Part shown: in pieces, positions 29,044 to 37,287 of the stretch
Position numbering within the stretch: position 1 is the stretch's first letter
Layout: every line of letters begins with the position of its first letter
Position numbers and translations under genes: made by a program
The notes under the pieces: generated by a model
What the model saw: the letters and a program-made list of their open reading frames with translations, nothing else
Database searches by the model: none
What the model was told of the DNA's origin: nothing
NCBI RefSeq assembly: GCF_000741715.1
Contig: NZ_JGZN01000007.1
Coordinates: forward strand, 124,001 to 188,000
DNA: 64,000 bases
Origin: Bifidobacterium saguini DSM 23967
GTDB taxonomy: Bacteria; Actinomycetota; Actinomycetes; Actinomycetales; Bifidobacteriaceae
Direction: 5' to 3'

Positions 29044-31005
29044 CTAGATATGCCGCCTGCTGGCTATGAACAGCATCACGCCACCGATGAGAACAGCTGC
29101 AGCCGTTACCGCCAGCGGAGGCATCATATTGATGCCCGTATCTGGCAATGGTTCGTCGGAATCCTCTTCCTGAGGCTCTTCGGGCTCCTCCTCGTCTGGC
29201 TCATCGGGTTCACACGGCTCCTCGGGGTCGCAAGGCTCGGTCACACGAGTGCGCTCCCATGCATCGTCATATCTGCTTGCTGCCGGCATCACTCGGTCGT
29301 CGCCTTTGAATTCCCACACGAATACATACCAACCATGTTGCTGTGCAGTAAAAGTCATGGGGTCACCATTGGCATCAAGCGTTCCCGCGCCGATCTTAAA
29401 CATGCCATTCTTTGCCGGAATATCCCACGTTACCAACTTGCGGTGATGCTCATCTTCCTGAGGCACTGCAGCACCAGTCGGCTTATAACGCTCATCATTC
29501 TTCTGATCGGCTGAATCACCAGCCCACCAGACGCTTACCTGCGCATGCGGCCTATCAGCACCAAAGCCAAAAGCCTCATCACCGGTAAAGCTGCCGTGGT
29601 CATCCGGAAAACCGGCGACAGTAATGGTGTCGCTTAATTCGGCACCCACCTGAGCGGAATGCTCGGTCACCGTTGATTCCACAGTCAACCTGCTGCGATT
29701 CGAACCGCTTTCCTCAGCTTCCAAGAACGTGCTACTCCAGTCACCGGTGAGATAATCCTGCGCTTCCTTGCTCTGCTCGCTTTTACGGAAAACCCACACC
29801 CATGTGCTGAACCCACCGCCTGCACGAGTCAGATACGGCTTACTGCCATCCGGTTTGATCATGGCCTGGACGCGAGCGCTCTGGTTGGGTCCGCTGAATG
29901 ATGCATTGCCATAGGCAACCGGAGCATATCCGTCCGCTTTCAAACGAGCCAAATAATCATCAGCACTTTCGCCGGTTTGAGGTGCCGTAATATGCTGCAA
30001 ATCGTCAACGCCAAGCCCGGCAAAGTAATATCCCTGAGCATTCAACAGCAGATCCGGCACCCAGTGACTATCAGAGCCGACTACTGCGCTGGTCACTTCA
30101 TCGAATACTGCGGCGCCAGCATCCAATACTTTGCTTGAAACCTGCGTGTGCACCGATGGTGTGAAATCCTTGCGCACTTTAAATGTCACTGCTTCGCCCG
30201 GAACCGAGCTGAACGAATCGAATGCGCGCATATCCTGGCGGGCATCCATATGCTTCATTCGCGGAATGTCATATGTGACACTCGCACGTACTTCACCTCG
30301 CCCTGTGGCCTTCCACTGATAGGTCTGTTCCTGCTCGGTAGAGGTCTTGCTCAATGTTTTGAGACCGTTCTCTTCAAACACGGCCGGCCCCTCGAGCGTA
30401 ATGGTGAACGGCACGTCGGCAACCTGCTGAGGCTGGCGTTCATCGCCGTTGACCACTGTCACCGTAACAGCGCCTCGGCGCAAACCTTCGGCATATGTGC
30501 TCTCAATCACGGCATTGCCCTGCGTATTGCGCTCCGCTTCGCTCCACATCTCCTGAGCTCGGGCAAAAACTTCCGGGTGCAGCGGCGCAAGATAGTCACG
30601 TTGCGGTTTCCACTGCTCCTGATTGCCGAATTTGTCCTGAATCAGCGATGCGATGGCCGCATAATCATTGGTTGATGCATTACGGTATCGGTCAAGAAGC
30701 CAAGCCATGCGCCGGACTTCCATGTCATCATCGACCACTCGTGTGGGGCCGGCCACATAATCGGTAATGATGCTGGCTTCAATGCAGTAATACCGAGTGT
30801 TATTGGTATCATTGGCTATAACACCCAATTGAAGCCGGTTGCCGTCGAACGTGAAGTCGATGCGTTGATGTGCGCGCGAGGGAGAGAGCACTATTGCCGC
30901 ATAAGCGTTTGCAGGTATTCCGATAATTACGCCCATTATCATTGCCAGACCCGCCAGCATGGCCCCCAAAGTAATCACGCGTTTCTTCCACCATGATGCC
31001 GCCAT
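29044..31005 (-). CDS. LPXTG cell-wall anchored surface protein
   Basis: A 653 aa exported protein: signal peptide of about 36 residues, a long extracellular body, an acidic Pro/Glu/Asp-rich stalk (about 590-618), sortase motif LPDTG at 620-624, a hydrophobic helix and the RRHI tail. The first domain, with Cys74 (YYCIEA) and Gln123 (SLIQDKF), resembles thioester-forming adhesion domains, but this is not certain. The middle looks like Ig-like beta domains (FTITLEGPAVFEENG; repeated VT/TV strands). AAGGA precedes the ATG. Probably a host- or matrix-binding surface protein. Confidence 0.85.
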   Translation of the reverse strand: MAASWWKKRVITLGAMLAGLAMIMGVIIGIPANAYAAIVLSPSRAHQRIDFTFDGNRLQLGVIANDTNNTRYYCIEASIITDYVAGPTRVVDDDMEVRRMAWLLDRYRNASTNDYAAIASLIQDKFGNQEQWKPQRDYLAPLHPEVFARAQEMWSEAERNTQGNAVIESTYAEGLRRGAVTVTVVNGDERQPQQVADVPFTITLEGPAVFEENGLKTLSKTSTEQEQTYQWKATGRGEVRASVTYDIPRMKHMDARQDMRAFDSFSSVPGEAVTFKVRKDFTPSVHTQVSSKVLDAGAAVFDEVTSAVVGSDSHWVPDLLLNAQGYYFAGLGVDDLQHITAPQTGESADDYLARLKADGYAPVAYGNASFSGPNQSARVQAMIKPDGSKPYLTRAGGGFSTWVWVFRKSEQSKEAQDYLTGDWSSTFLEAEESGSNRSRLTVESTVTEHSAQVGAELSDTITVAGFPDDHGSFTGDEAFGFGADRPHAQVSVWWAGDSADQKNDERYKPTGAAVPQEDEHHRKLVTWDIPAKNGMFKIGAGTLDANGDPMTFTAQQHGWYVFVWEFKGDDRVMPAASRYDDAWERTRVTEPCDPEEPCEPDEPDEEEPEEPQEEDSDEPLPDTGINMMPPLAVTAAAVLIGGVMLFIASRRHI

Positions 31006-31135
31006 GTTCCAATCCTTTCCGTGGTGTGGATCACCCGCGTCATTGCGAGCGAATAGACCATGAGCATGGCAGATTTACGGCTTGCATCAGCCGTTTTTCA
31101 GGCAATGTGGTCCGAGCTTGCCGTTTACTGGCGAG

Positions 31136-31207
31136 TTGTGGATAACTTGGGCATCGAGTTATCCACTTCAAGCCATTTATCGAACGTTCATCCAAAAGTT
31201 GTCCACA
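31136..31207. promoter_or_regulatory. Cluster of three DnaA-box-like sites
   Basis: TTGTGGATAA at 31136-31145 is a perfect reverse DnaA box (TTATCCACAA). TTATCCACT (31159-31167) and TTGTCCACA (31199-31207) each differ from the consensus by one base. They lie in the divergent region between the LPXTG gene and glgE. Confidence 0.55.
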
Positions 31208-31246
31208 ATGCACGCCAAATGTCGGATTCCCCTTAGAATGGGCCGT

Positions 31247-33526
31247 ATGGCAGTACAACATAGCGCGGATTCGCGCACATCTGAAACAGATTCCCTCGAG
31301 GCCGTTAAGGCCGCTCAGACCACTAAGGTCTCCAAGTCCTCCAAGGCAGCGAAGTCAAAGGCGACTTCCCGCCCCAAAACCACCAAGACCACTCGCAAGC
31401 GCGTCGACGCCGAAACCGCACGCGCCAATGCAGCGCTCAAGGGCCTGACCGGCGAAGCTCCGGCCCCGTCCATTCCCGCTGATGAGCCCGGTCTGTTCGG
31501 TCGTATCAACGTCATGGACATTACGCCTAGCGAAGAGCGCGGCATCTACCCGGCTCGCGTTGAGCTTGGCGAACCGTTCCAGGTGACCGCTCAGGTGTTC
31601 ATCGAAGGCCGTACCAAGGTGGGCGCCACCGCCATCGTGCGCAATGCACGCGGCAAGGAAACGCTGCGCCGCGCCATGACCTGCACCAACCCCGGCCTCG
31701 ACCGTTGGGCAGTCACGCTGAAGTGCGGCGAGCACAGCGACCTGAAGCCTTGGGAGGATGGTTATGCCGCAGTCAAGCGCCAGCTTGGCGAATGGACGGT
31801 GACCATTGAAGGATGGGAAGACACCTACAAGTCCTGGCTGCACGATGCCCGCATCAAGGTGAAGGTTCATGACGATATGGACAACGCGCTGAACTCCGGT
31901 GCCGAGCTGTTGGCTCGCTGGGCCGTGACCCCGGACGCCGGGCTTCCTGCCCGCGAGCGCAAGGCATTGCAGCAGGCCGCCGAGACGATGGCAGACGAAT
32001 CCCTGACTCCTGAAGAGCGTCTGGCCGCAGGCGACAATCCTCACATCGCCGCTCTGCATGAGTCCAACCCGCTGCGCGACGGCATCTCCCCCAGCCAGCC
32101 TCAGCGTTTCAAGGTGGAACGTCCGAAGTCCAGCTTCGCCGCTTGGTACCAGTTCTTCCCGCGCTCCGAAGGTGCCACGGTCGACCCGAACACCGGCAAA
32201 ATTATTCAGGGTACGCTGAAGACTTCGCTCGCCGGCTTGGAGCGTGCCAAGGCCGAAGGCTTCGACATCGTCTACCTGCCGCCGATCTTCCCGATCGGCG
32301 TGACCAACCGTAAGGGTCGCAACAATTCGCTGGTCGCTGGTCCTGATGATCCAGGTTCTCCGTTCGGCATCGGTTCCGAGCTGGGCGGTCACGATACTGT
32401 GGACCCGCTGCTTGGCACTATGGATGATTTCAAGGCTCTGACCGCACGTGCTCATGAGCTGGGCTTGGAAATCGCCCTTGATTTTGCCCTGCAGTGCTCT
32501 CCTGACCACCCGTGGGTCAAGCAGCATCCGGATTGGTTCCGCCACAAGCCGGACGGCACCATCGCTTTCGCTGAGAACCCGCCGAAGAAGTACCAGGATA
32601 TTTACCCGATCGACTTCAACGCCGATATGCCCGGCATTGAGAAGGAAGTCGAACGCGTGCTGAACCTGTGGATCGACGCAGGCGTTACCATCTTCCGCAT
32701 CGACAACCCGCACACCAAGCCGGTTCGCTTCTGGCAGGACGTGATTGCCGCCGTGACCAAGAAGCACCCGGAGATCCTGTTCCTGGCTGAGGCATTCACC
32801 CGCCCGGGCATGATGCGTGCACTGAGCTATGTGGGCTTCACCCAGTCCCACTGCTACTTCCCGTGGCGCAACACCAAGGAGGAGCTGGAGGAGTACCTGC
32901 CGATCACCAATGGCGACGACGGCTACTACCAGCACAACACCTTCTGGCCCACCACCCCGGATATTCTCACCGCCTACGTGCGCGACAACGGCATCGCCGG
33001 CCACTGCGTGCGCGCGGTACTCGCAGCTATGGGCTCCCCGAGCTGGGGCATCTACAACGGCTTCGAGCTGATTGAGAACAAGCAGCGCCCCGGCTTCGAG
33101 GAGCAGATCGATAACGAGAAGTACGAGGTCAAGGTTCGCGATTGGTCCAAGGCCGAGCGTTATGGCGTGGCCAAGATGCTCACCTCGCTGAACAAGATTC
33201 GTCGCGAACACCCGGCTGCACTGAGCTACCACAACCTGACTATTCTGCCCACCTCGGATCCGAACATTCTGGCGTTCGCCCGCCATACGCCGGCCGAGCT
33301 GACCAGCACCGGCCAGGCGGATACGCTGATTGTGGTGGTCAACCTCGACGGTCACAACGCACATCAGGCTATGGTGCATGTGGAGCTGGGCGAGCTTGGA
33401 CTGCCTACCGACCGTCCGCTTACGGTGCGCGATGAGCTGACCGGCCGTGAGTTCCAGTGGGGCTGGGACAACTACGTTTCGCTCGCCCCGTGGGCTGACG
33501 TGGCTCATATCCTGTCTGTGCAGTGA
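31247..33526 (+). CDS. glgE: Alpha-1,4-glucan:maltose-1-phosphate maltosyltransferase
   Basis: GH13 enzyme that extends alpha-1,4-glucan with maltose from maltose 1-phosphate, in glycogen synthesis. The 759 aa protein has the GlgE N-terminal domain (DUF3416-like, about 70-290), then the catalytic barrel with DFALQCSPDHPWV, nucleophile Asp in FRIDNPHTKP and general acid Glu in FLAEAFTRP, and a C-terminal beta domain. The first ~60 residues are a Lys/Ala/Thr-rich tail. The open frame runs back to 31082 through the DnaA-box cluster, but the start is placed at the ATG at 31247 (31238 is also possible); no clear Shine-Dalgarno. A trehalose synthase/Pep2 partner is not in this window. Confidence 0.9.
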   Translation: MAVQHSADSRTSETDSLEAVKAAQTTKVSKSSKAAKSKATSRPKTTKTTRKRVDAETARANAALKGLTGEAPAPSIPADEPGLFGRINVMDITPSEERGIYPARVELGEPFQVTAQVFIEGRTKVGATAIVRNARGKETLRRAMTCTNPGLDRWAVTLKCGEHSDLKPWEDGYAAVKRQLGEWTVTIEGWEDTYKSWLHDARIKVKVHDDMDNALNSGAELLARWAVTPDAGLPARERKALQQAAETMADESLTPEERLAAGDNPHIAALHESNPLRDGISPSQPQRFKVERPKSSFAAWYQFFPRSEGATVDPNTGKIIQGTLKTSLAGLERAKAEGFDIVYLPPIFPIGVTNRKGRNNSLVAGPDDPGSPFGIGSELGGHDTVDPLLGTMDDFKALTARAHELGLEIALDFALQCSPDHPWVKQHPDWFRHKPDGTIAFAENPPKKYQDIYPIDFNADMPGIEKEVERVLNLWIDAGVTIFRIDNPHTKPVRFWQDVIAAVTKKHPEILFLAEAFTRPGMMRALSYVGFTQSHCYFPWRNTKEELEEYLPITNGDDGYYQHNTFWPTTPDILTAYVRDNGIAGHCVRAVLAAMGSPSWGIYNGFELIENKQRPGFEEQIDNEKYEVKVRDWSKAERYGVAKMLTSLNKIRREHPAALSYHNLTILPTSDPNILAFARHTPAELTSTGQADTLIVVVNLDGHNAHQAMVHVELGELGLPTDRPLTVRDELTGREFQWGWDNYVSLAPWADVAHILSVQ

Positions 33527-33539
33527 TATGTCGTGTATG

Positions 33540-33582
33540 CCGACTGTGCGAAGGGCAACACTGTGTGACTTCGCACAGTCGG
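33540..33582. terminator. Strong hairpin between glgE and ppa
   Basis: Perfect 14 bp arms (33540-33553 and 33569-33582; CCGACTGTGCGAAG) with a 15-base loop. There is no T-run after it, so it may be a terminator of weak type or an mRNA processing/stability element. Confidence 0.55.
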
Positions 33583-33626
33583 TAGTAGTGTGTGTAACGA
33601 ATAGTTTCCAGACAAGGAGATAAACA

Positions 33627-34118
33627 ATGGCAGAAACCTTCAACGTTGTGGTCGAGATTCCGCGCGGCTCCAAGAACAAGTACGAAGTCGACCAGGAAAC
33701 CGGTCGCGTGTTCCTGGATCGTGAGCTGTTCACCGCTATGGGCTACCCGGATGACTACGGCTACATCGAGGGCACCCTGGGCGAGGACGGCGATCCGCTG
33801 GACGCTCTCGTGATGGTCAAGAACTCCGTGTTCCCGGGCTGCGTCATCGAATGCCGCGCCGTTGGCCTGTACCACATGGAAGACGAAGAGGGCGGCGACG
33901 ACAAGGTGCTGTGCGTGCCGGCTGACGTTCGCTACGACGGCATCAAGGATGTCAAGGATGTCAACGAGTACCACCTCGCTGAGATCAAGCACTTCTTCGA
34001 GCAGTACAAGGCCCTGGAGCCGGGTAAGGAAGTCAAGCCCGGTGACTACTGGACCGGTGCTGACGTGGCCGAGAAGGAAATCAAGGAAGCTCGCGAGCGC
34101 CTCGCCGCTTCCAAGTGA
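33627..34118 (+). CDS. ppa: Inorganic pyrophosphatase
   Basis: Soluble family I pyrophosphatase, 163 aa, hydrolysing PPi to drive biosynthesis. It has the signature DGDPLDALVM and the surrounding metal-binding acidic residues (EDGDPLD, ADVRYDGIKDVKDV). AAGGAGA precedes the ATG. Normal length; own terminator downstream. Confidence 0.95.
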   Translation: MAETFNVVVEIPRGSKNKYEVDQETGRVFLDRELFTAMGYPDDYGYIEGTLGEDGDPLDALVMVKNSVFPGCVIECRAVGLYHMEDEEGGDDKVLCVPADVRYDGIKDVKDVNEYHLAEIKHFFEQYKALEPGKEVKPGDYWTGADVAEKEIKEARERLAASK

Positions 34119-34152
34119 TTTCTAGCTGCGCTCAAACGCAATAGAACATGAC

Positions 34153-34178
34153 AAAAGGCTCCTTCGGGGGCCTTTTGT
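34153..34178 (+). terminator. Intrinsic terminator of ppa
   Basis: AAAAGGCTCC TTCG GGGGCCTTTT stem-loop with TTTTGTTG tail. Confidence 0.9.
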
Positions 34179-34281
34179 TGTATAGTGATGTTTTGTCTTT
34201 TCAACTAGGCGTAGGCGGCGTGTGGGAGCGCTGGTCGAGGCCCATCGCGCAGTACAGCGGCGATGAACCTTCTCAATATTC

Positions 34282-34860
34282 ATGATTTCAATAATCATTC
34301 AAACCTTGTTGATTTCCGTTTCCGTATCAATGGATGCGTTTGCCGTTTCCATTGGCAAGGGTCTTACCGTCTCCAAAGTCCGTACACAAGACGCCATCAA
34401 AACCGGCTTGTGGTTCGGCGGATTCCAAGCATTATTCCCTCTGCTCGGTTACTTTGCCGCATCCGCGTTCAGCTCATACGTTACCGAATTCGACCACTGG
34501 ATCATCTTCGGTCTGCTCGTATTCATCGGCGGCAATATGGTGCATGAGGCATTCGAGGAACCCGAGGAGAACGCCAAGGAAACACCTCAATTCGATTGGA
34601 AGTATATGCTGCCTCTCGCCGTGGCCTGCAGCATTGATGCATTCGCCGTGGGCGTGAGTCTTGCTTTCATGAAAACCAACATCATCTTCGCCGTCACCTG
34701 CATCGGCATCGTCACCGGTCTCTTCTCTGCGGCAGGCCTCTACATTGGTCGCGTTTTCGGCGCACGTTGGCAGCAACCTTCGCAAATCGCAGGCGGTGTG
34801 GTGCTGATTCTCATCGGTCTCAAAGTATTGCTTGAGCACCTCGGTATTATCGCTTTCTAA
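34282..34860 (+). CDS. mntP: Manganese efflux pump MntP
   Basis: Inner-membrane Mn(II) exporter, 192 aa, with six hydrophobic helices in two halves. Each half carries the acidic MntP motif: SMDAFAVSIG near residue 17 and SIDAFAVGVS near 120. The ~100-base leader upstream is GC-rich; I looked for the yybP-ykoY Mn(II) riboswitch pattern and could not match it convincingly. Confidence 0.9.
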   Translation: MISIIIQTLLISVSVSMDAFAVSIGKGLTVSKVRTQDAIKTGLWFGGFQALFPLLGYFAASAFSSYVTEFDHWIIFGLLVFIGGNMVHEAFEEPEENAKETPQFDWKYMLPLAVACSIDAFAVGVSLAFMKTNIIFAVTCIGIVTGLFSAAGLYIGRVFGARWQQPSQIAGGVVLILIGLKVLLEHLGIIAF

Positions 34861-34872
34861 TCAGCCGTAGCA

Positions 34873-34929
34873 GTCATTGTTCGGTCTCATTCCAGCACAC
34901 AGCGTAGGATGAGACCGAGCAATGACTTT
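34873..34929 (+). terminator. Intrinsic terminator of mntP
   Basis: Long stem, GTCATTG-TTCGGTCTCAT-TCC pairing with GGATGAGACCGAGCAATGAC, followed by TTTT. An ATG inside the 3' arm (34922) is not a credible gene start for the next ORF. Confidence 0.85.
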
Positions 34930-34942
34930 TCGAGAGGTTCAC

Positions 34943-35290
34943 ATGACCGAGATCACTCAGGAAAACTGGAAGCACAAGGCAATCAGCATGCTGCTGGCTC
35001 AGCTTACGGCTTATGTGCTGCTTATCGCAGCCACTGCCATCACTACGCCTGGGCCAATACCTGAAGCTTCGTTGATTTTCTCGGCTCTCACGCTAGGCAT
35101 GTTCACACTGTTCTGGCCATTCCGCGGCTCAGTGTTCGACCGCGCCATCACCTTGATTTTCGGCGTGATTTCACTGCTGTTCGTGGTCGTTCCTTTCCCT
35201 GTTCATGAAGTACCACCGCAGATGACCACCGAAGATGGTGGCGTGCTGCCCTGGTATTCCTGGGCTCTGGCCGTAGGCTCCTGCTTGTAG
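34943..35290 (+). CDS. Membrane protein, N-terminal part (probable frameshift)
   Basis: Encodes about 115 aa with three hydrophobic segments and no family I recognise. Start at ATG 34943, which has GAGAGGT six bases upstream. The reading frame stops in the middle of a fourth helix (WALAVGSCL). The next frame, beginning at a GTG that overlaps this stop (TAGTG), continues the same helix ([11 protein letters not shown]) and then a basic loop. The two halves most likely make one ~235 aa membrane protein interrupted by a one-base frameshift; programmed frameshifting or a sequencing error are the alternatives. Confidence 0.6.
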   Translation: MTEITQENWKHKAISMLLAQLTAYVLLIAATAITTPGPIPEASLIFSALTLGMFTLFWPFRGSVFDRAITLIFGVISLLFVVVPFPVHEVPPQMTTEDGGVLPWYSWALAVGSCL

Positions 35291-35646
35291 TGTTGGTGGT
35301 GTTCTCGTTCGGCCGTCAAATGGCTCGCAAGGAACGCTCTCACCTCATTCGTGCGCTGTCTCATGCGGTCACTTCCGGTGTCGCTGCTATTGCCGTGGCC
35401 GGCTGGTGCTTCCTGCCCAACCTTGCCGCATTGGTGGCCAAAGGCACCACTGAAGGCAATATCACTGTTGCTGTATTAGTAATACTTGCTCTGGCTCTGG
35501 CAGTGGCTTCCGTGCTGTGGGTGCGGGATGCCGATCCTGATCCAACTACTCGCGAACCGTGGATTGGCACTGGATTGTTGCCGGTTATGCTGATGGGCGT
35601 GACTATCGCTTCTGCGACGCTGCTGTTGAGCCGATTCTTGGCTTAA
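35290..35646 (+). CDS. Membrane protein, C-terminal part (probable frameshift)
   Basis: 118 aa from a GTG that overlaps the previous stop by one base. It starts inside a hydrophobic helix, then [10 protein letters not shown], then three further helices. No Shine-Dalgarno of its own is visible. See the upstream half; a coupled two-gene pair is possible but a split single gene is more likely. Confidence 0.6.
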   Translation: MLVVFSFGRQMARKERSHLIRALSHAVTSGVAAIAVAGWCFLPNLAALVAKGTTEGNITVAVLVILALALAVASVLWVRDADPDPTTREPWIGTGLLPVMLMGVTIASATLLLSRFLA

Positions 35647-35649
35647 CAG

Positions 35650-35690
35650 CACTGGTTGCGTATCATTTTCGCAACGATACGCAACCAGTG
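35650..35690. promoter_or_regulatory. Inverted repeat upstream of glnR
   Basis: Perfect 15 bp arms (CACTGGTTGCGTATC / GATACGCAACCAGTG) with an 11-base loop, just after the membrane-protein stop and 67 bases before the regulator start. It lacks a T-tract. Terminator or operator. Confidence 0.5.
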
Positions 35691-35756
35691 TCCCGAGTTG
35701 GCGCGTACAATGATGGAAAATTTGCGATTGCATTACATTCGCCAAGGGGGATTAGC

Positions 35757-36542
35757 GTGACGGACTTAACGTTAATGACATTCGCTAGCGACCCCGCAAC
35801 GGTACTGCCATCGCTCGCGCTACTGTCTCATCGAGTCCGCGTTCTTCCTATGGATGCCGCCAGCTTGGTGAAAATGCCGGAAAACACCATTCTGTTCCTC
35901 GATGCTCGCGACGATTTGGCTACCGCTAAAACCTTGTGCCGCCTCATCCATGCTTCCGGTCTTTCCACTCCTATTGTTCTGGTGCTCACTGAGGGTGGCT
36001 TCACTGTGGTCAACTCCCAGTGGGGTATTGCCGACGTAGTGGTCACCACTGCTTCTCCCGCTGAGGTTGAGGGCAGACTCCGTTTGGTTTCCGAGCGCGG
36101 CAATGCTCCGGCTGCCACTTCCCCCGGCTCATCGGCTGAACCGGCCACTACCGTGGAAGACGGGCAGATTCGTTCCGGCGATCTCATCGTGGATACTAAT
36201 GGCTACACAGCATCCCTGCACGGCCGACCCATTGATTTGGCCTATAAGGAATTCGAGCTGCTGAAGTACCTCGTACAGCATCCAGGACGTGTGTTCACGC
36301 GCGCCCAGCTACTGCAGGAAGTGTGGGGTTACGACTACTACGGCGGCACCCGAACCGTGGATGTGCACATCCGTCGTCTTCGCGCCAAGCTCGGCGGCGA
36401 ATATGAGCATCTCATCGGCACGGTGCGCAACGTGGGTTACCGTTTCGACCCGCCTGAAAACGATAAGGGCGATGCTGCCGCCCAGGAAGCCGCCAAAGCC
36501 AGCATGCATAGCGCTGCTGAGTCCAACGGTATCGCAGAGTAA
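35757..36542 (+). CDS. glnR: GlnR-type orphan response regulator
   Basis: OmpR-family DNA-binding regulator of 261 aa without a linked sensor kinase. The N-terminal receiver-like domain matches actinobacterial GlnR in pattern ([46 protein letters not shown]). The C-terminal winged helix is complete ([57 protein letters not shown]). GlnR controls nitrogen assimilation in actinobacteria and is not regulated by typical phosphorylation; that role is inferred here. GTG start at 35757 with AAGGGGG upstream. Confidence 0.82.
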   Translation: MTDLTLMTFASDPATVLPSLALLSHRVRVLPMDAASLVKMPENTILFLDARDDLATAKTLCRLIHASGLSTPIVLVLTEGGFTVVNSQWGIADVVVTTASPAEVEGRLRLVSERGNAPAATSPGSSAEPATTVEDGQIRSGDLIVDTNGYTASLHGRPIDLAYKEFELLKYLVQHPGRVFTRAQLLQEVWGYDYYGGTRTVDVHIRRLRAKLGGEYEHLIGTVRNVGYRFDPPENDKGDAAAQEAAKASMHSAAESNGIAE

Positions 36543-36591
36543 TCAGCAGCACCCAACTGCGTAGAGCTTTCATACTGATAAGGCCGCTCTT

Positions 36592-37263
36592 ATGCGCGAA
36601 AGTAAATCCCAACGCATCGCCCGCATGCATCAGGAATACGAGGTGCTGTGCCAAGTGATTCCAGCGCCACAATGTGCACTGAACTTCACTTCCCCATTGC
36701 AGCTGCTTATCGCCACGGTACTGAGCGCACAAACCACGGATAAACGAGTCAATACCGTTACTCCAGAACTTTTCGCAACCTACCCTACCGCCGCCGCATT
36801 GGCTGCCGCGAATCCAAGTCAGGTTGAGGATATTATTCATCCGCTAGGGTTTTACCGTTCCAAAACACAGCATCTCATTGGCTTGGCAACCGCATTGGAT
36901 GAACGATTCGGTGGTGTTGTACCGCAGACAATGGCGGAGTTGACCAGTCTGCCCGGCGTAGGCCGCAAAACCGCAAACGTAGTATTGGGTAACGCTTTTG
37001 GCATACCAGGCTTCCCGGTCGATACGCATGTGATGCGCGTTACCGGCCGCCTGCGCTGGCGTACGGATTGGCGTTCCACTCACCCGGATCCAGTCAAAAT
37101 CGAACATGAAATCACAGCATGTTTCCCACCTGACGAGTGGACGGACCTCAGCCATCGACTGATTCTATTCGGCCGAGCCACCTGCCATGCGCGCAAACCC
37201 GATTGTGCAAACTGCCCGCTCGCCGATTCCTGCCCAAGTTATGAGCCGGCCGTCAGTCGGTAG
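36592..37263 (+). CDS. nth: Endonuclease III
   Basis: DNA glycosylase/AP lyase for oxidised pyrimidines, 223 aa. Helix-hairpin-helix LPGVGRKTANVVLG with catalytic Lys, catalytic Asp in FPVDTHVMR, and a C-terminal 4Fe-4S cluster motif (C-x6-C-x2-C-x5-C: CHARKPDCANCPLADSC). Start ATG 36592 in a region without a strong Shine-Dalgarno. Lies 49 bases after glnR. Confidence 0.94.
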   Translation: MRESKSQRIARMHQEYEVLCQVIPAPQCALNFTSPLQLLIATVLSAQTTDKRVNTVTPELFATYPTAAALAAANPSQVEDIIHPLGFYRSKTQHLIGLATALDERFGGVVPQTMAELTSLPGVGRKTANVVLGNAFGIPGFPVDTHVMRVTGRLRWRTDWRSTHPDPVKIEHEITACFPPDEWTDLSHRLILFGRATCHARKPDCANCPLADSCPSYEPAVSR

Positions 37264-37287
37264 CATGCCATCGTTAGACTGAAGGGC

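Noticed and set aside
31082..31246. N-terminal extension of the glgE frame by 55 codons
   Set aside because: It crosses the DnaA-box cluster and an intergenic region and does not resemble GlgE N-termini; the ATG at 31247 is preferred.
31355..33733. Long minus-strand ORF opposite glgE
   Set aside because: Antisense shadow of glgE and the ppa start; no family resemblance.
34183..34281. Manganese riboswitch (yybP-ykoY) before mntP
   Set aside because: The leader is GC-rich, but the conserved loops of the riboswitch could not be matched by eye.
35559..35756. Upstream extension of the glnR frame by 66 codons
   Set aside because: It overlaps the preceding membrane-protein gene and the inverted repeat; GTG at 35757 has a proper Shine-Dalgarno and the family N-terminus.
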